In this document: piece after piece, positions 17,249 to 25,461 of the stretch
Layout of the letters: each line of letters begins with the position of its first letter
How positions within the stretch are numbered: the first letter of the stretch is position 1
Assembly: GCA_965243335.1 (NCBI GenBank)
Contig: OZ251545.1
Location: forward strand, 1,054,001-1,118,000
Length of the DNA: 64,000 nt
Direction of reading: 5' to 3'
DNA from: JAJDXW01 sp965243335
GTDB lineage: Bacteria > Pseudomonadota > Gammaproteobacteria > HK1
Translations under genes and position numbers: made by a program
Notes under the pieces: model-generated
Database searches by the model: none
What the model was told of the DNA's origin: nothing
Seen by the model: only the letters and a program-made list of their open reading frames with translations

Positions 17249-17883
17249 GAGGGGCCTCCCCCGGGTTGCGCGAGCCGCGCTTCGAGGCGGGTGCGGTCGT
17301 CCTCCCGGTTCACGTTGAGGAACATGTCGGGGAGGTCCGAGAAGTCCACGACCGCGGTCTTCTCTTCCGCGAACCAGCGGTCGATCTTGCGCTCGCCGCG
17401 CGCGAGGAACGCCTCGAGTCCGGGGAGCGCCGAGCGGCGCAGCAGGACGAACACCGGGTGCAGGCGCTCGCCGTCGTGGGCGACCGCGACGTTCGCCTCG
17501 CGCGCCGCGAGGGCCGTGTGGAGCCGGGGTCCGAGCGCAGGGCTCACGAGCGGAGAGTCGCACGGCGCGACGAGCACGAGGTCGGTGGCCGCGGCCCGGA
17601 GGGCGCTCGCCATGCCCGCGAGCGGACCCTGGAACCCGTCCAGCCGGTCCGGGACGACGGGGTGGCCGTAGCGGGCGTAGCGGTCGGCGCTGCGGTTCGC
17701 GTTGATGGCGACCGCCCCCGCCTGCCGCTCCAGCGCGGCGAGGACGTGCTCGACCATGGGCCGCCCGGCCACCTCCACCAGCCCCTTGTCGGCGCCGCCC
17801 ATGCGCGCCCCGCGCCCCCCGGCGAGGACGACCCCGGTGACCGCCTCGCGGGGATAGGCTGCCGGCCGCGCGGCGGTGTTCAT
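17245..17883 (-). CDS. mobA: Molybdenum cofactor guanylyltransferase MobA
   Basis: 212 aa. The nucleotidyltransferase signature VVLAGGRGARMGGADKGL is at about residues 17-34, followed by VVPDRLDGFQGPLAGMASAL and LVAPCDSPLVSPAL (metal-binding Asp). MobA couples GMP to molybdopterin to make the guanine dinucleotide cofactor of the DMSO reductase family, including formate dehydrogenases. It starts the mobA-mobB-moeA-fdhD chain, in which every junction overlaps by four bases. Confidence 0.94.
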   Translation of the reverse strand: MNTAARPAAYPREAVTGVVLAGGRGARMGGADKGLVEVAGRPMVEHVLAALERQAGAVAINANRSADRYARYGHPVVPDRLDGFQGPLAGMASALRAAATDLVLVAPCDSPLVSPALGPRLHTALAAREANVAVAHDGERLHPVFVLLRRSALPGLEAFLARGERKIDRWFAEEKTAVVDFSDLPDMFLNVNREDDRTRLEARLAQPGGGPS

Positions 17884-18043
17884 CCCGGGGAGGCTTCACC
17901 CGGCCGGAGGCGGCCCGCCCGGGGGCGGGGTGGGCTCGCGCCGCACCGCCGCCGCCTTCGTTTCGCAGGTTCTCCTCTGCGCTTCGCGGGATCCGAGATA
18001 TTTCCCATGAGGATGGCGTTGTTCCGGGGTTTGGGGTCGGTTC

Positions 18044-18243
18044 GAGGGGCATTTGTGTGGATTTCACCCCACGGCGGCGCTTGTGCGGGCGTCCTGGGAA
18101 CGCGGGCGTCTCGCCCGCATTTTTGTTCACGGGCGCTTCGCACCCCTGTGCGGGCGAGACGCCCGCGTCCGCAGGACGCGCCGTTCCCAGGACGCGCCGA
18201 CGAGAGGGGCGCCTGGCGAAATCCCCGCCGCGCACATGCCTCG
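18044..18243. repeat. MITE-like dispersed repeat, copy 2
   Basis: About 200 bp in the 411-base spacer between moaA and mobA. A decayed left terminal repeat (GAGGGGCATTTGTGTGGATT, 18044-18063) is followed by a core with arms CGGGCGTCTCGCCCGCA (from 18103) and the complementary GCGGGCGAGACGCCCGC (18152 on). The right terminal repeat is at about 18213-18243 (CTGGCGAAATCCCC then GCGCACATGCCTCG). Confidence 0.8.
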
Positions 18244-18294
18244 TGGAAAGGGAGCCGGCCGGGAAGCGGGGGAGGGGGGGCCGCGCATCGCGGC

Positions 18295-19377
18295 TCAGCC
18301 GCCGATGTAGGACATTTCGATCCGCGGCGCCTCCACGGCGACCGGACTGGCGGCGACCGGGGGCGCCGCGCCCGGCTCGCGGGTGGCGGCGGTGCGAAGC
18401 TCCGAGTAGCGGTCGTCGCGCCGGCCCCAGACGTGGGCGAGGCGGCTCCGCAACTCGTCGTCGGAGGCGCCCGCGCGGAGGACCGCCCGCAGGTCGTGGC
18501 CGGAGGTCGCGAACAGGCACGTATAGAGCCGCCCCTCGGCGGAGAGCCGCGCCCGCGTGCACCCTCCGCAGAACGGCTGGCTCACGGACGCGATGACCCC
18601 GATCTCGCCCGCCCCGTCGCGGTAGCGCCACCGTCTCGCGACCTCCCCCGGATAGTTGGCGCCGATCGGATCGAGCGGGTGCCGCGCGTCGATCCGCTCC
18701 ACGATCTCCCGCGCGGGGACCACGTCCGCGAGCTCCCAGCCGTTCGAGTTGCCGACGTCCATGTACTCGATGTAGCGCACGATATGGCCGGTTCCCCGGA
18801 ACCGCTCGGCCATCGGAACGATCTGGTCCTCGTTGCCGCCCCGCTTGACGACCATGTTCACCTTGACCGGGGCGAGGCCGGCTTCGGCCGCCGCGTCGAT
18901 GGCCCGCAGCACCCCCGAGACCGGGAAGCTCACGTCGTTGATCCGCTGGAAGACCGCATCGTCGAGGGCGTCGAGGCTGACGGTTATGCGCCCGAGACCG
19001 GCTTCGCGGAGGGCGCGGGCGCGGGCCGGGGTCAGGAGCGACCCGTTGGTGGTGAGGCTCAGGTCCTCGATCCCCGGGATGGCCGCGAGCTTCTCCACCA
19101 GGGTCTCGATCCCCCGCCGCACTAGGGGTTCGCCGCCCGTCAGGCGGATCTTGCGCACCCCCTGCGCGACGAAGAGGGCGGCGATGCGGGCGATCTCCTC
19201 GAGGCTCAGCACTTCCTTCCGGTCGAGGAAGGCGTGGTCCGCCCCGAACACCTCGCGCGGCATGCAGTAGACGCACCGGAAGTTGCACCGGTCGGTGACG
19301 GAGATGCGAAGGTCGCGGAGCGAACGCCCGAGCGCGTCGGCGAGCGGCGGTCGGCCCTCCCTTCCGTTCACGGCCAT
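18295..19377 (-). CDS. moaA: GTP 3',8-cyclase MoaA (radical SAM)
   Basis: 360 aa. The radical SAM cluster C31-x3-C35-x2-C38 is in TDRCNFRCVYCMP. KIRLTGGEPLVRRGIETLVEKL is the SAM/GTP core. The second 4Fe-4S cluster lies in QPFCGGCTRARLSAEGRLYTCL. The extreme C-terminus is YIGG; the final Gly-Gly is essential in the family. A Pro/Ala-rich segment of about 25 residues lies just before it. MoaA makes 3',8-cyclo-GTP, the first molybdenum cofactor intermediate. MoaC, its usual partner, is not in the window. Confidence 0.95.
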   Translation of the reverse strand: MAVNGREGRPPLADALGRSLRDLRISVTDRCNFRCVYCMPREVFGADHAFLDRKEVLSLEEIARIAALFVAQGVRKIRLTGGEPLVRRGIETLVEKLAAIPGIEDLSLTTNGSLLTPARARALREAGLGRITVSLDALDDAVFQRINDVSFPVSGVLRAIDAAAEAGLAPVKVNMVVKRGGNEDQIVPMAERFRGTGHIVRYIEYMDVGNSNGWELADVVPAREIVERIDARHPLDPIGANYPGEVARRWRYRDGAGEIGVIASVSQPFCGGCTRARLSAEGRLYTCLFATSGHDLRAVLRAGASDDELRSRLAHVWGRRDDRYSELRTAATREPGAAPPVAASPVAVEAPRIEMSYIGG

Positions 19378-19477
19378 TCCCGTTCCCTCCGTCCTCCCTT
19401 CGCCGGCCGCGCCGTGGCCGGCGCCCGGGACGAGGGCGGCGGCGCGCGCCGGCCGGCCGGCCCTGCGTGTACCCGCG

Positions 19478-20305
19478 TCATCGCCGTCGTTCGCCCCGCG
19501 GACGGCCGGCGCAGGCCGGGCAGCGGGGGTTGCGGCGCAGGCGCACGGCCTGCCACTCCATCCGCAGCGCGTCGAGCGCGAGCACCCGCCCGTCGAGGTC
19601 TTCCCCGATCCCGAGGAGGGTCTTCACCACCTCGGTCGCCTGCACCGTGCCGATGATGCCCGCGACGGAGCCGAGCACCCCGCTGTCGGCGCAGGTTCCG
19701 GGCGGCGCGGCGGCGGTCGCGCCGTGCAGGCACTCGTAGCACGGGCCGCCCGGGCGGTCGAGGCGGTAGACCGCGACCTGGCCCTCCATGCGGATGACCG
19801 CGCCGGAGACGAGGGGCCGCCCCGCGTCGATGCACGCCCGGTTGAGGGCGCGCCGGGCCTCGAAGCTGTCCGTCGCCTCCACCACCACGTCGGCCGCCGC
19901 AACCTGCCCGAGGAGCCGTTCGCCGGAGAGGGCGCGCGCGATCGCGTCGATGCGGACCTCCGGGTTGAGGGCCGCGAGGGTGCGCGCCGCGGAGCGGACC
20001 TTGGGCTCGCCGAGGGAGGCGGTGGTGTGCACGATCTGCCGTTGCAGGTTCGAGAGGTCCACCGCGTCGTGGTCCACGAGGACGAGGCGGCCCACCCCGC
20101 TCGCCGCGAGGTACATGGCGATCGGCGACCCGAGGCCGCCCAGCCCGACGAGGAGCACCCGCGACGCCCACAGGCGCTCCTGCCCCTCGACCCCGATTTC
20201 GGGGAGCATGATCTGGCGGTTGTACCGCAGGAGCTGCTCGTCCCCCAGCTCCAGGGGGGGCGGCGCACCGGCGGATGCGGGGAGGGCGGCGGCAGCCGTG
20301 GTCAT
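19478..20305 (-). CDS. moeB: Molybdopterin-synthase adenylyltransferase MoeB (ThiF/E1 family)
   Basis: 275 aa from the ATG at 20305. ATP-binding loop VLLVGLGGLGSPIAMYLA (about residues 50-67), then DHDAVDLSNLQRQIVHTTASLGEPK, the E1 'R...Q' region. Two CxxC pairs bind zinc: CYEC and CPAC. GTCADSGVLGSVAG is the crossover-loop region. It activates the MoaD C-terminal glycine; ThiS activation is the alternative in this family, but the location next to moaA favours MoeB. Confidence 0.92.
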   Translation of the reverse strand: MTTAAAALPASAGAPPPLELGDEQLLRYNRQIMLPEIGVEGQERLWASRVLLVGLGGLGSPIAMYLAASGVGRLVLVDHDAVDLSNLQRQIVHTTASLGEPKVRSAARTLAALNPEVRIDAIARALSGERLLGQVAAADVVVEATDSFEARRALNRACIDAGRPLVSGAVIRMEGQVAVYRLDRPGGPCYECLHGATAAAPPGTCADSGVLGSVAGIIGTVQATEVVKTLLGIGEDLDGRVLALDALRMEWQAVRLRRNPRCPACAGRPRGERRR

Positions 20306-20502
20306 GGCCTCGAAGGTGGGGATGCGCGGCACCGGATCAATTGTATACCCGCCGCGGCGGGGGGAACCGGGCCGTACAGCGAGCGCATCCGTTCCGGGCG
20401 CCCGGCCCGCGCCTGACCCAACGCCAGCGCCGTCGTCACCGACAGCGCCGAACCGACCCGCGTGTGCATCCGGGGCGACTCCAATCAAAGGCTTGCGACT
20501 GG

Positions 20503-20516
20503 CGCACATGCCTCGC
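20503..20516. repeat. Relic of the MITE-like terminal repeat
   Basis: GCGCACATGCCTCG matches exactly the outer 14 bases of the right terminal repeat of the dispersed elements. No core is adjacent, so it is an isolated end fragment in the 240-base spacer between moeB and the isomerase gene. Confidence 0.45.
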
Positions 20517-20545
20517 CGGCCTAGGCGGCCGGAGACGGGAGGGGA

Positions 20546-21244
20546 TCAGGAGGAGGCCCCGCCGGCCGCGAGCCGCGCGTAGTCGCCGACCAGCAGGCGC
20601 CAGGGCGGCTCGTCCTCCTCGATCTCGGGGAAGCGCCCGACCGGCTGGTGGAAGCGGTTGTCGTTCACGTCGTCGTTGACCACCGACACCTCGCCGAGGA
20701 GCACCCGCCCGCGGGGGGCGGTGAGCTCGTGGTAGCAGCCGGGCTCGAGGGTGACGCTCTCCCCGGGCCGGAGCTCGAGGACAGTGCCGGCCGGCACCTT
20801 GCGCCGCACCCCGTCGAGGCAGAGGTTCACGTCGGTGTCGGCGAACGAGCCGTCCTCCGCGGCGTTGTGCACCTCCACCCCCATCGTCCCGCCGGCCCGG
20901 ACGATGATGTCCTCGACCTTGATCCAGTGGTGGTGGGCGGGGCAGTGCTGGCCGGGGTCGAGGAGGAGCGCCTTCTCGCAGTAGGTCTTGCCCACCCCCG
21001 CCCGGAGGTTCGAGAGCCGGCCGTTCCGCATCGTGAAGAGGAGGAGGCCGCAGGCGCGGTAGTCGCCGAGGCCGAAGTCGGTGACGTCCCAGCCGAGCCC
21101 GCACTCGACGATCTCCGAGACGTCGCCGACGGGGCTCGCCCAGTCCTCCTCGGTCCAGTATGCGAAGGGCGGGAGCCGGAAGCGCTCCGCCTCGAAGTAC
21201 GCTTCCGCGTCGCGAATGAGCGCGTTGATCTCGGAACGCAGCAT
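20546..21244 (-). CDS. D-lyxose isomerase-like cupin protein
   Basis: 232 aa from the ATG at 21244, preceded by a strong GGAGGAGAGGAGA ribosome site. The sequence follows the D-lyxose/D-mannose isomerase family: RSEINALIRDAEAYFEAERFRLPPFAYW at the N-terminus; the metal site HCPAHHHWIKVEDIIVRAGGTM; GTVLELRPGESVTLEPGCYHELTAP; and GEVSVVNDDVNDNRF. The family interconverts D-lyxose and D-xylulose, or D-mannose and fructose, with Mn or Zn. Substrate not provable here. It is divergent from the solo hyuB gene. Confidence 0.87.
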   Translation of the reverse strand: MLRSEINALIRDAEAYFEAERFRLPPFAYWTEEDWASPVGDVSEIVECGLGWDVTDFGLGDYRACGLLLFTMRNGRLSNLRAGVGKTYCEKALLLDPGQHCPAHHHWIKVEDIIVRAGGTMGVEVHNAAEDGSFADTDVNLCLDGVRRKVPAGTVLELRPGESVTLEPGCYHELTAPRGRVLLGEVSVVNDDVNDNRFHQPVGRFPEIEEDEPPWRLLVGDYARLAAGGASS

Positions 21245-21422
21245 GTCTCCTCTCCTCCTGTCTGTACGAGCTGTCCGACTGTCTGCATGAAGCCCGCGGC
21301 GAGGCTCGGCAGGAAGCCGAACCGCCTCCGCATTCATGGCGCTTCGCGTTTCGTCCGTCCGAAGGGTCGGGGTAGCATAGTCCGGCCCCGCCCCGGATCC
21401 GAAGCCGAGTGGAAGAGAAGCC

Positions 21423-23147
21423 ATGACCACGAGCAACGCGGCGAACCCCGCCTCCGACCCGATCACCCTCGAGGTCGTGCGCAACAAGCTTGACGGCATC
21501 GCGAACGAGATGCAGTCGACCCTGGTCCGGAGCTCGTTCTCGCCCATCGTGAAGGAGGGCCTGGACGCATCGGCGAGCCTCTTCACCCTCGAAGGCGAGA
21601 CCCTGGCCCAGGCGACGGCCATCCCCATCCACCTCGCGACCCTCATCCCGGTGGTGCGGACGGTGCTCGGGAAATACCCGGCGCGCACGATGCGCGAGGG
21701 CGACGTCTACATCATGAACGACCCCTACCGGGGCGGGACCCACCTGCCCGACATCGCGCTCGTGATGCCGGTCTTCGCGGGCGGGCGGCCGATCGCCTTG
21801 AGCGCCGCCATGACCCACCACCAGGACGTGGGCGGCATGTCGCCGGGCTCCGTCCCCCCGAACGCGACCGAGATCTTCCAGGAGGGGATCCGCATCCCGC
21901 CCCTGAAGTACCGGGACGCGGGCGAGGTCAACCGCACCCTCGTCGACCTGCTCTGCCTCAACGTGCGGGTGCCGGAGACGTTCATGGGGGATCTCAACGC
22001 GCAGGTGGCGGCGTGCTCGATCGGGGCGCGCCGGGTGGCGGAGCTCGCCGACCGCTACGGCGCGAACCGCCTTCCCGCGCTCACCGGGGAGCTCCTCGCC
22101 CGCTCCGAGCAGCTCGTGCGGCGGGCCGTCGAGCGCCTGCCGGACGGGCGTTACTCGTATGTGGACTGGCTCGACAACGACGGGGTCGCGCTGGACGACC
22201 CGGTGCGGGTGGAGGTCGCGGTCGAGATCGCGGGGGACCGGGTGGTCATCGACTTCGAGGGGACGAGCCCGCAGGTCCGGGGGCCGTTCAACTGCGTGCC
22301 GTCGGGGGCGTATGCGGGGGCGTACTTCGCGGTGCTCGCGATGAGCGACCCGTCGATCCCGATCAACGGCGGGTGCTTCCGGCCGATCGAGCTTCGCCTC
22401 CCCGAGGGGAGCCTCGTCAACCCGCGCGAGCCTGCGCCGGTGAACTCGCGCACGTCCACCATCAAGCGCATCGCGGGGACGATCATCGGCGCCCTCCGCC
22501 AGGCGCGGCCCGAGGGGGCCCCGGCGGATGCGGCGGCGGCGCTCCACGTGCTCGCGTTCGGGGGCGCCCGCGAGGACGGGTCGCGGTACGTGGTGGGCGA
22601 GCTCATCGCCTCCGGGAGCGGCGCGAGCCGGGGGCGGGACGGGGTCGACGTCATCGAGACGGACGGCTCGAACTGCATGAACCTTCCGGTGGAGGCCCTC
22701 GAGATGGACGCGCCGATCCGGGTGCGCCGCTCGGAGCTGCGCCCCGACTCGGGCGGGCCCGGGGCGTTCCGGGGCGGCCTCGGCATCCGCCGGGAGTACG
22801 AGGTGCTGGCCGGCGAGGTGGTCTTCACCCACCGGGGCGAGCGGCATCGGCATCCGGCGCGGGGGGCGGCGGGGGGCGGGCCGGGGGCCTGCGCGCACTC
22901 GGTCATCAGGCGCGCGGGGGGCGGCGGGGCGGAGGAGGTCATCCCGTCGAAGACCCTGGTCCGGCTCGCGCCCGGGGACCGGGTGGAGGTCAACACCGCG
23001 GGCGGGGGCGGCTACGGCGACCCGGCGGCCCGGCCCGCCGACCTCCTGGCCGCCGACCTCGCGGGCGGCAAGGTCAGCGGGGAGGCGCGCTGGAGCGCCG
23101 GGGCGGGGGCCACGACGGGGGTGGAGGCGGCGGCGGCGGACGACTGA
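21423..23147 (+). CDS. hyuB: Hydantoinase B / oxoprolinase family protein, without adjacent HyuA
   Basis: 574 aa. Opens with SDPITLEVVRNKLDGIANEMQSTLVRSSFSPIVKEGLDASA, then DVYIMNDPYRGGTHLPDI, MSPGSVPPNATEIFQEG and NSRTSTIKRIAGTIIGAL, and ends with VEVNTAGGGGYGDPAARP, all standard HyuB landmarks. With HyuA it forms ATP-dependent N-methylhydantoinase or 5-oxoprolinase-type enzymes. No A subunit is next to it; the only hyuA in the window is at 34.2-36.3 kb and has its own B. It may form a second complex with that subunit or with one elsewhere. Confidence 0.9.
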   Translation: MTTSNAANPASDPITLEVVRNKLDGIANEMQSTLVRSSFSPIVKEGLDASASLFTLEGETLAQATAIPIHLATLIPVVRTVLGKYPARTMREGDVYIMNDPYRGGTHLPDIALVMPVFAGGRPIALSAAMTHHQDVGGMSPGSVPPNATEIFQEGIRIPPLKYRDAGEVNRTLVDLLCLNVRVPETFMGDLNAQVAACSIGARRVAELADRYGANRLPALTGELLARSEQLVRRAVERLPDGRYSYVDWLDNDGVALDDPVRVEVAVEIAGDRVVIDFEGTSPQVRGPFNCVPSGAYAGAYFAVLAMSDPSIPINGGCFRPIELRLPEGSLVNPREPAPVNSRTSTIKRIAGTIIGALRQARPEGAPADAAAALHVLAFGGAREDGSRYVVGELIASGSGASRGRDGVDVIETDGSNCMNLPVEALEMDAPIRVRRSELRPDSGGPGAFRGGLGIRREYEVLAGEVVFTHRGERHRHPARGAAGGGPGACAHSVIRRAGGGGAEEVIPSKTLVRLAPGDRVEVNTAGGGGYGDPAARPADLLAADLAGGKVSGEARWSAGAGATTGVEAAAADD

Positions 23148-23149
23148 GC

Positions 23150-23400
23150 GGCGTTCCAGTCACCGTGTCCCCCTCGTCCATGGTCTGATCCTCTCCCGCA
23201 TGGGCCACCGGCAGAACCGACCCCTGCGGGGCTCCATCGCCTTCGTCGTCGGTCAAGGTCAGCGCCGCTCCGGTGACCGTGCCGATGCCCTGGCCGTTCT
23301 GCGTGGTCCCCGACCACCGTCGTCGTGACGGTCATCGGCTTGTCCGGCGCGTCCATCGTGTTGGCGACCGCATCTCGCGGCACGGGCCGGGGCCATCGTA
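23150..23400 (-). pseudogene. Remnant of a large repeat-type surface protein (Calx-beta/PKD-like)
   Basis: The minus strand reads NTMDAPDKPMTVTTTVVG, then after a one-base frame change near 23313 continues NGQGIGTVTGAALTLTDDEG, then PVAHAGEDQTMDEGDTVTGT. 'D.PD...TVT.T..N.QG......TLTLTDDEG' is the signature end of Calx-beta-like repeats, and 'ADAGPDQTVDEGDTVTLDG' begins PKD/Ig-like repeats. The fragment is about 80 residues, has no start, is frameshifted and ends inside the HyuB stop region. It is a leftover of a big adhesin-like gene, not a functional protein. Confidence 0.6.
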
Positions 23401-23410
23401 CCCCTGCCCT

Positions 23411-24781
23411 TCAGGCGTCCGTTCCGGCGCGGGAGTGCGCGCGCCCCGTTGCCGGCGGCGGCTCGGCGACGTGGGCCCAGGAGCGGTAGGCGCGCGCATG
23501 GAGGTCGACGTCGTGCACCCGCAGCACCTCCACCCCGCGCGCCGCGAGCGCGAGGGAGGCGCCGAGGGTCTCGGGGTCGCGTTCCGCGGCCGGCCGGCCC
23601 ACGCCGCTGAACCAGACCTTGCGCGAATGCCCGACCAGCACCCGGAACCCCTCCGCCCGGAACCGGTCGAGGGCGGCGAACAGAGCCAGCGCCTGCAGGG
23701 TGTCCTTGCCGAAGCCGATGCCGGGATCGAACAGGATCCGCGCGGGGTCGAGCCCGTCGGCCTCCCACTCGCGGCGGCGGCGCGCGAGCCAGCCTGCGAG
23801 GGCGTCGGGCGCGAGGGGCTGCGGCGGCAGCTGGCGCGCCGGGTCGGCGGGGACGGTCACGGTGTGCGCCGCGACCCACTCGGCACGGCTCTCCCGCGCG
23901 AGGCGTCGCATCTGCGGCGCGCCGAGGCCGGAGACGTCGTTCACCATGTCCACGCCGAGGGCGAGGGCGCGCTCCGCGACCTCCGGGCGGCGGGTGTCGA
24001 CGCTGATCCGGGGGCGGAGCCGCGTGGCGCGGAAATGGGCGACCGCCTCGCGCAGCGGGGCTTCGAGCCGCCTCCATTCCTCCTCCGGCGTTGTCGGCCG
24101 GGCGGCCGGCCGGGTCGATTCGCCGCCGAAGTCGATCCAGTGGGCTCCGGCCGCGGCCAGCTCGTCCAGCTTCGCGGCCAAGCGATCCGCGTCGAACGCG
24201 CCGCCGTCGGACCTGCCCGCGCCGCCGGACGATGCGCCCGCGTCCGCGCCCCCGCCCGAGAACGAGTCCGGGGTGCAATTGACGACCCCCATCCAGAGGG
24301 GGATGGGCCGCACCCGGCCCGCCCATTCGAGCACCGTCGTCGCCCCCTGCCCCGGGATGGTCATCCGCGGCGCGAGGTGGGCGAGGGGGGTGAGGACGAA
24401 GCTCCGCTCGAGGAGGTCCCGGTGGGGGATGGTCAGGCGCTCGGTCCGGATCCTCTCCCGCCCCCAGAGGAGGACGTCGACGTCGGCCGGCCGGGGCGAC
24501 CAGCGCGAGGCGGCGGGGTCGCGCCCCAGCCGGGCTTCGATGGCCTTGATCTCGCGGCGCCAGTGGTCCGGGTCGGCAGGGGCGATCCGGGCGCGGGCGA
24601 CCAGGTTCAGGAAGGGCCGGTTCCAGCTCGCCGGGGCGCCGGCCGGGAGCAGGGCGGGGGACTCGACGACGGGCGAGGCGGCCACGTCCCGCGCCCCGGC
24701 CCGCTCCAGCGCGCGGAGCGCCGCTTCGAGGTGGGCGAGCCGGTCCCCCTGGTTGGAGCCGAGGCCGAAGTACACTTCCAT
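23411..24781 (-). CDS. folKP: Bifunctional FolK-FolP: HPPK / dihydropteroate synthase fusion
   Basis: 456 aa from the ATG at 24781. Residues about 1-155 are 6-hydroxymethyl-7,8-dihydropterin pyrophosphokinase: YFGLGSNQGDRLAHLEAAL, FLNLVARARI, and the catalytic RWSPRPADVDVLLWG. Residues about 160-445 are dihydropteroate synthase: LWMGVVNCTPDSFSGGG, the DFGGESTRP loop, ISVDTRRPEVAERAL, DMVNDVSGL, ILFDPGIGFGKDTLQAL and VLVGHSRKVWF. It catalyses two successive folate steps. FolK-FolP fusions are common in eukaryotes but unusual in proteobacteria. A Gly/Ser-rich insert (about 177-195) lies in the first DHPS loop. A second folate enzyme is the next gene. Confidence 0.93.
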   Translation of the reverse strand: MEVYFGLGSNQGDRLAHLEAALRALERAGARDVAASPVVESPALLPAGAPASWNRPFLNLVARARIAPADPDHWRREIKAIEARLGRDPAASRWSPRPADVDVLLWGRERIRTERLTIPHRDLLERSFVLTPLAHLAPRMTIPGQGATTVLEWAGRVRPIPLWMGVVNCTPDSFSGGGADAGASSGGAGRSDGGAFDADRLAAKLDELAAAGAHWIDFGGESTRPAARPTTPEEEWRRLEAPLREAVAHFRATRLRPRISVDTRRPEVAERALALGVDMVNDVSGLGAPQMRRLARESRAEWVAAHTVTVPADPARQLPPQPLAPDALAGWLARRRREWEADGLDPARILFDPGIGFGKDTLQALALFAALDRFRAEGFRVLVGHSRKVWFSGVGRPAAERDPETLGASLALAARGVEVLRVHDVDLHARAYRSWAHVAEPPPATGRAHSRAGTDA

Positions 24782-24938
24782 GCGCGGATTTCCCGGGGCT
24801 GGCCCGCGTATTTCACCGAACTTCGTCGCGAGGCGCCGCGAGGCCGCCCGCCCCGGCCCCGCGGCGGCGGGCCGCAAGAGCGCTCGCGCCGCTCCAAGCG
24901 TAGCCTACACTGGACGCACATTACAGGTTGGACTTCAA

Positions 24939-25260
24939 GAGGCGCGTGCACGGTGGGGATTTTCGTCAGGCACACCTCTCGCCAACCCCCCTGGGTACGC
25001 CGGCGTCCCGCCGGCCCGGGGGTGGAGCGCTCGGGAACGCGGATGCCGGCGGGACGCCGGCGTACCCAGGAGCGTCCCCAGCGACGCGGGACGCGATGAA
25101 CCTCGAACGCTGCGACGAGCAGGGGGCTGACGGGAACGCCGTTCCCGTGGGTAGAAAACATCTCGTCCCTGCGGCCGTCGGCGACCCCCGCTGCCGGTGG
25201 GCAGGCATGGCGGGGCCGACCCGACCCTTGAGGTCCGCCCTATGAGGCGCACCTGTCTCG
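24939..25260. repeat. MITE-like dispersed repeat, copy 3 (long variant)
   Basis: About 320 bp. Left terminal repeat at 24939-24970 (CACGGTGGGGATTTTCG), core arms CTGGGTACGCCGGCGTC (from 24991) and GGGACGCCGGCGTACCCAG (25053-25071), and a poor right end GCGCACCTGTCTCG (25247-25260). The block 25063-25170 is nearly identical to 55380-55485, so these two copies share an internal extension absent from the others. The copy occupies much of the 680-base spacer before the cyclo-ligase gene. Confidence 0.75.
25177..25220 (+). ncRNA. Long hairpin upstream of the 5-formyl-THF cyclo-ligase gene
   Basis: GTCGGC (25177-25182) pairs with GCCGAC (25215-25220); inside, CCCCGCTGCC pairs with GGCATGGCGGGG around an 8-base loop. 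It starts just past the block shared with the repeat at 55.4 kb and lies about 240 bases before the cyclo-ligase ATG. In gammaproteobacteria the 6S RNA gene (ssrS) is immediately upstream of this gene, so a structured RNA here is plausible, but no 6S bulge consensus was recognised. The strand is arbitrary. Confidence 0.25.
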
Positions 25261-25461
25261 CCGACTTCCCGGCAAGCGGACGCCGGCCGCGGCGCCTGCC
25301 CGTCCCCGCGACGGCGGGACACTCTCGCGACGAAGGCCGGGGAGGTATACGGGCCGGGGACCCCGCGGTCGAAGCGGCTCGGAACAGGGTACGGCCCGCG
25401 GCCGCTTGGGCGTCAGTACCCGCAGCACGAGACCGGCGGGCTTGCCGGGGCGGAGGCGGCG

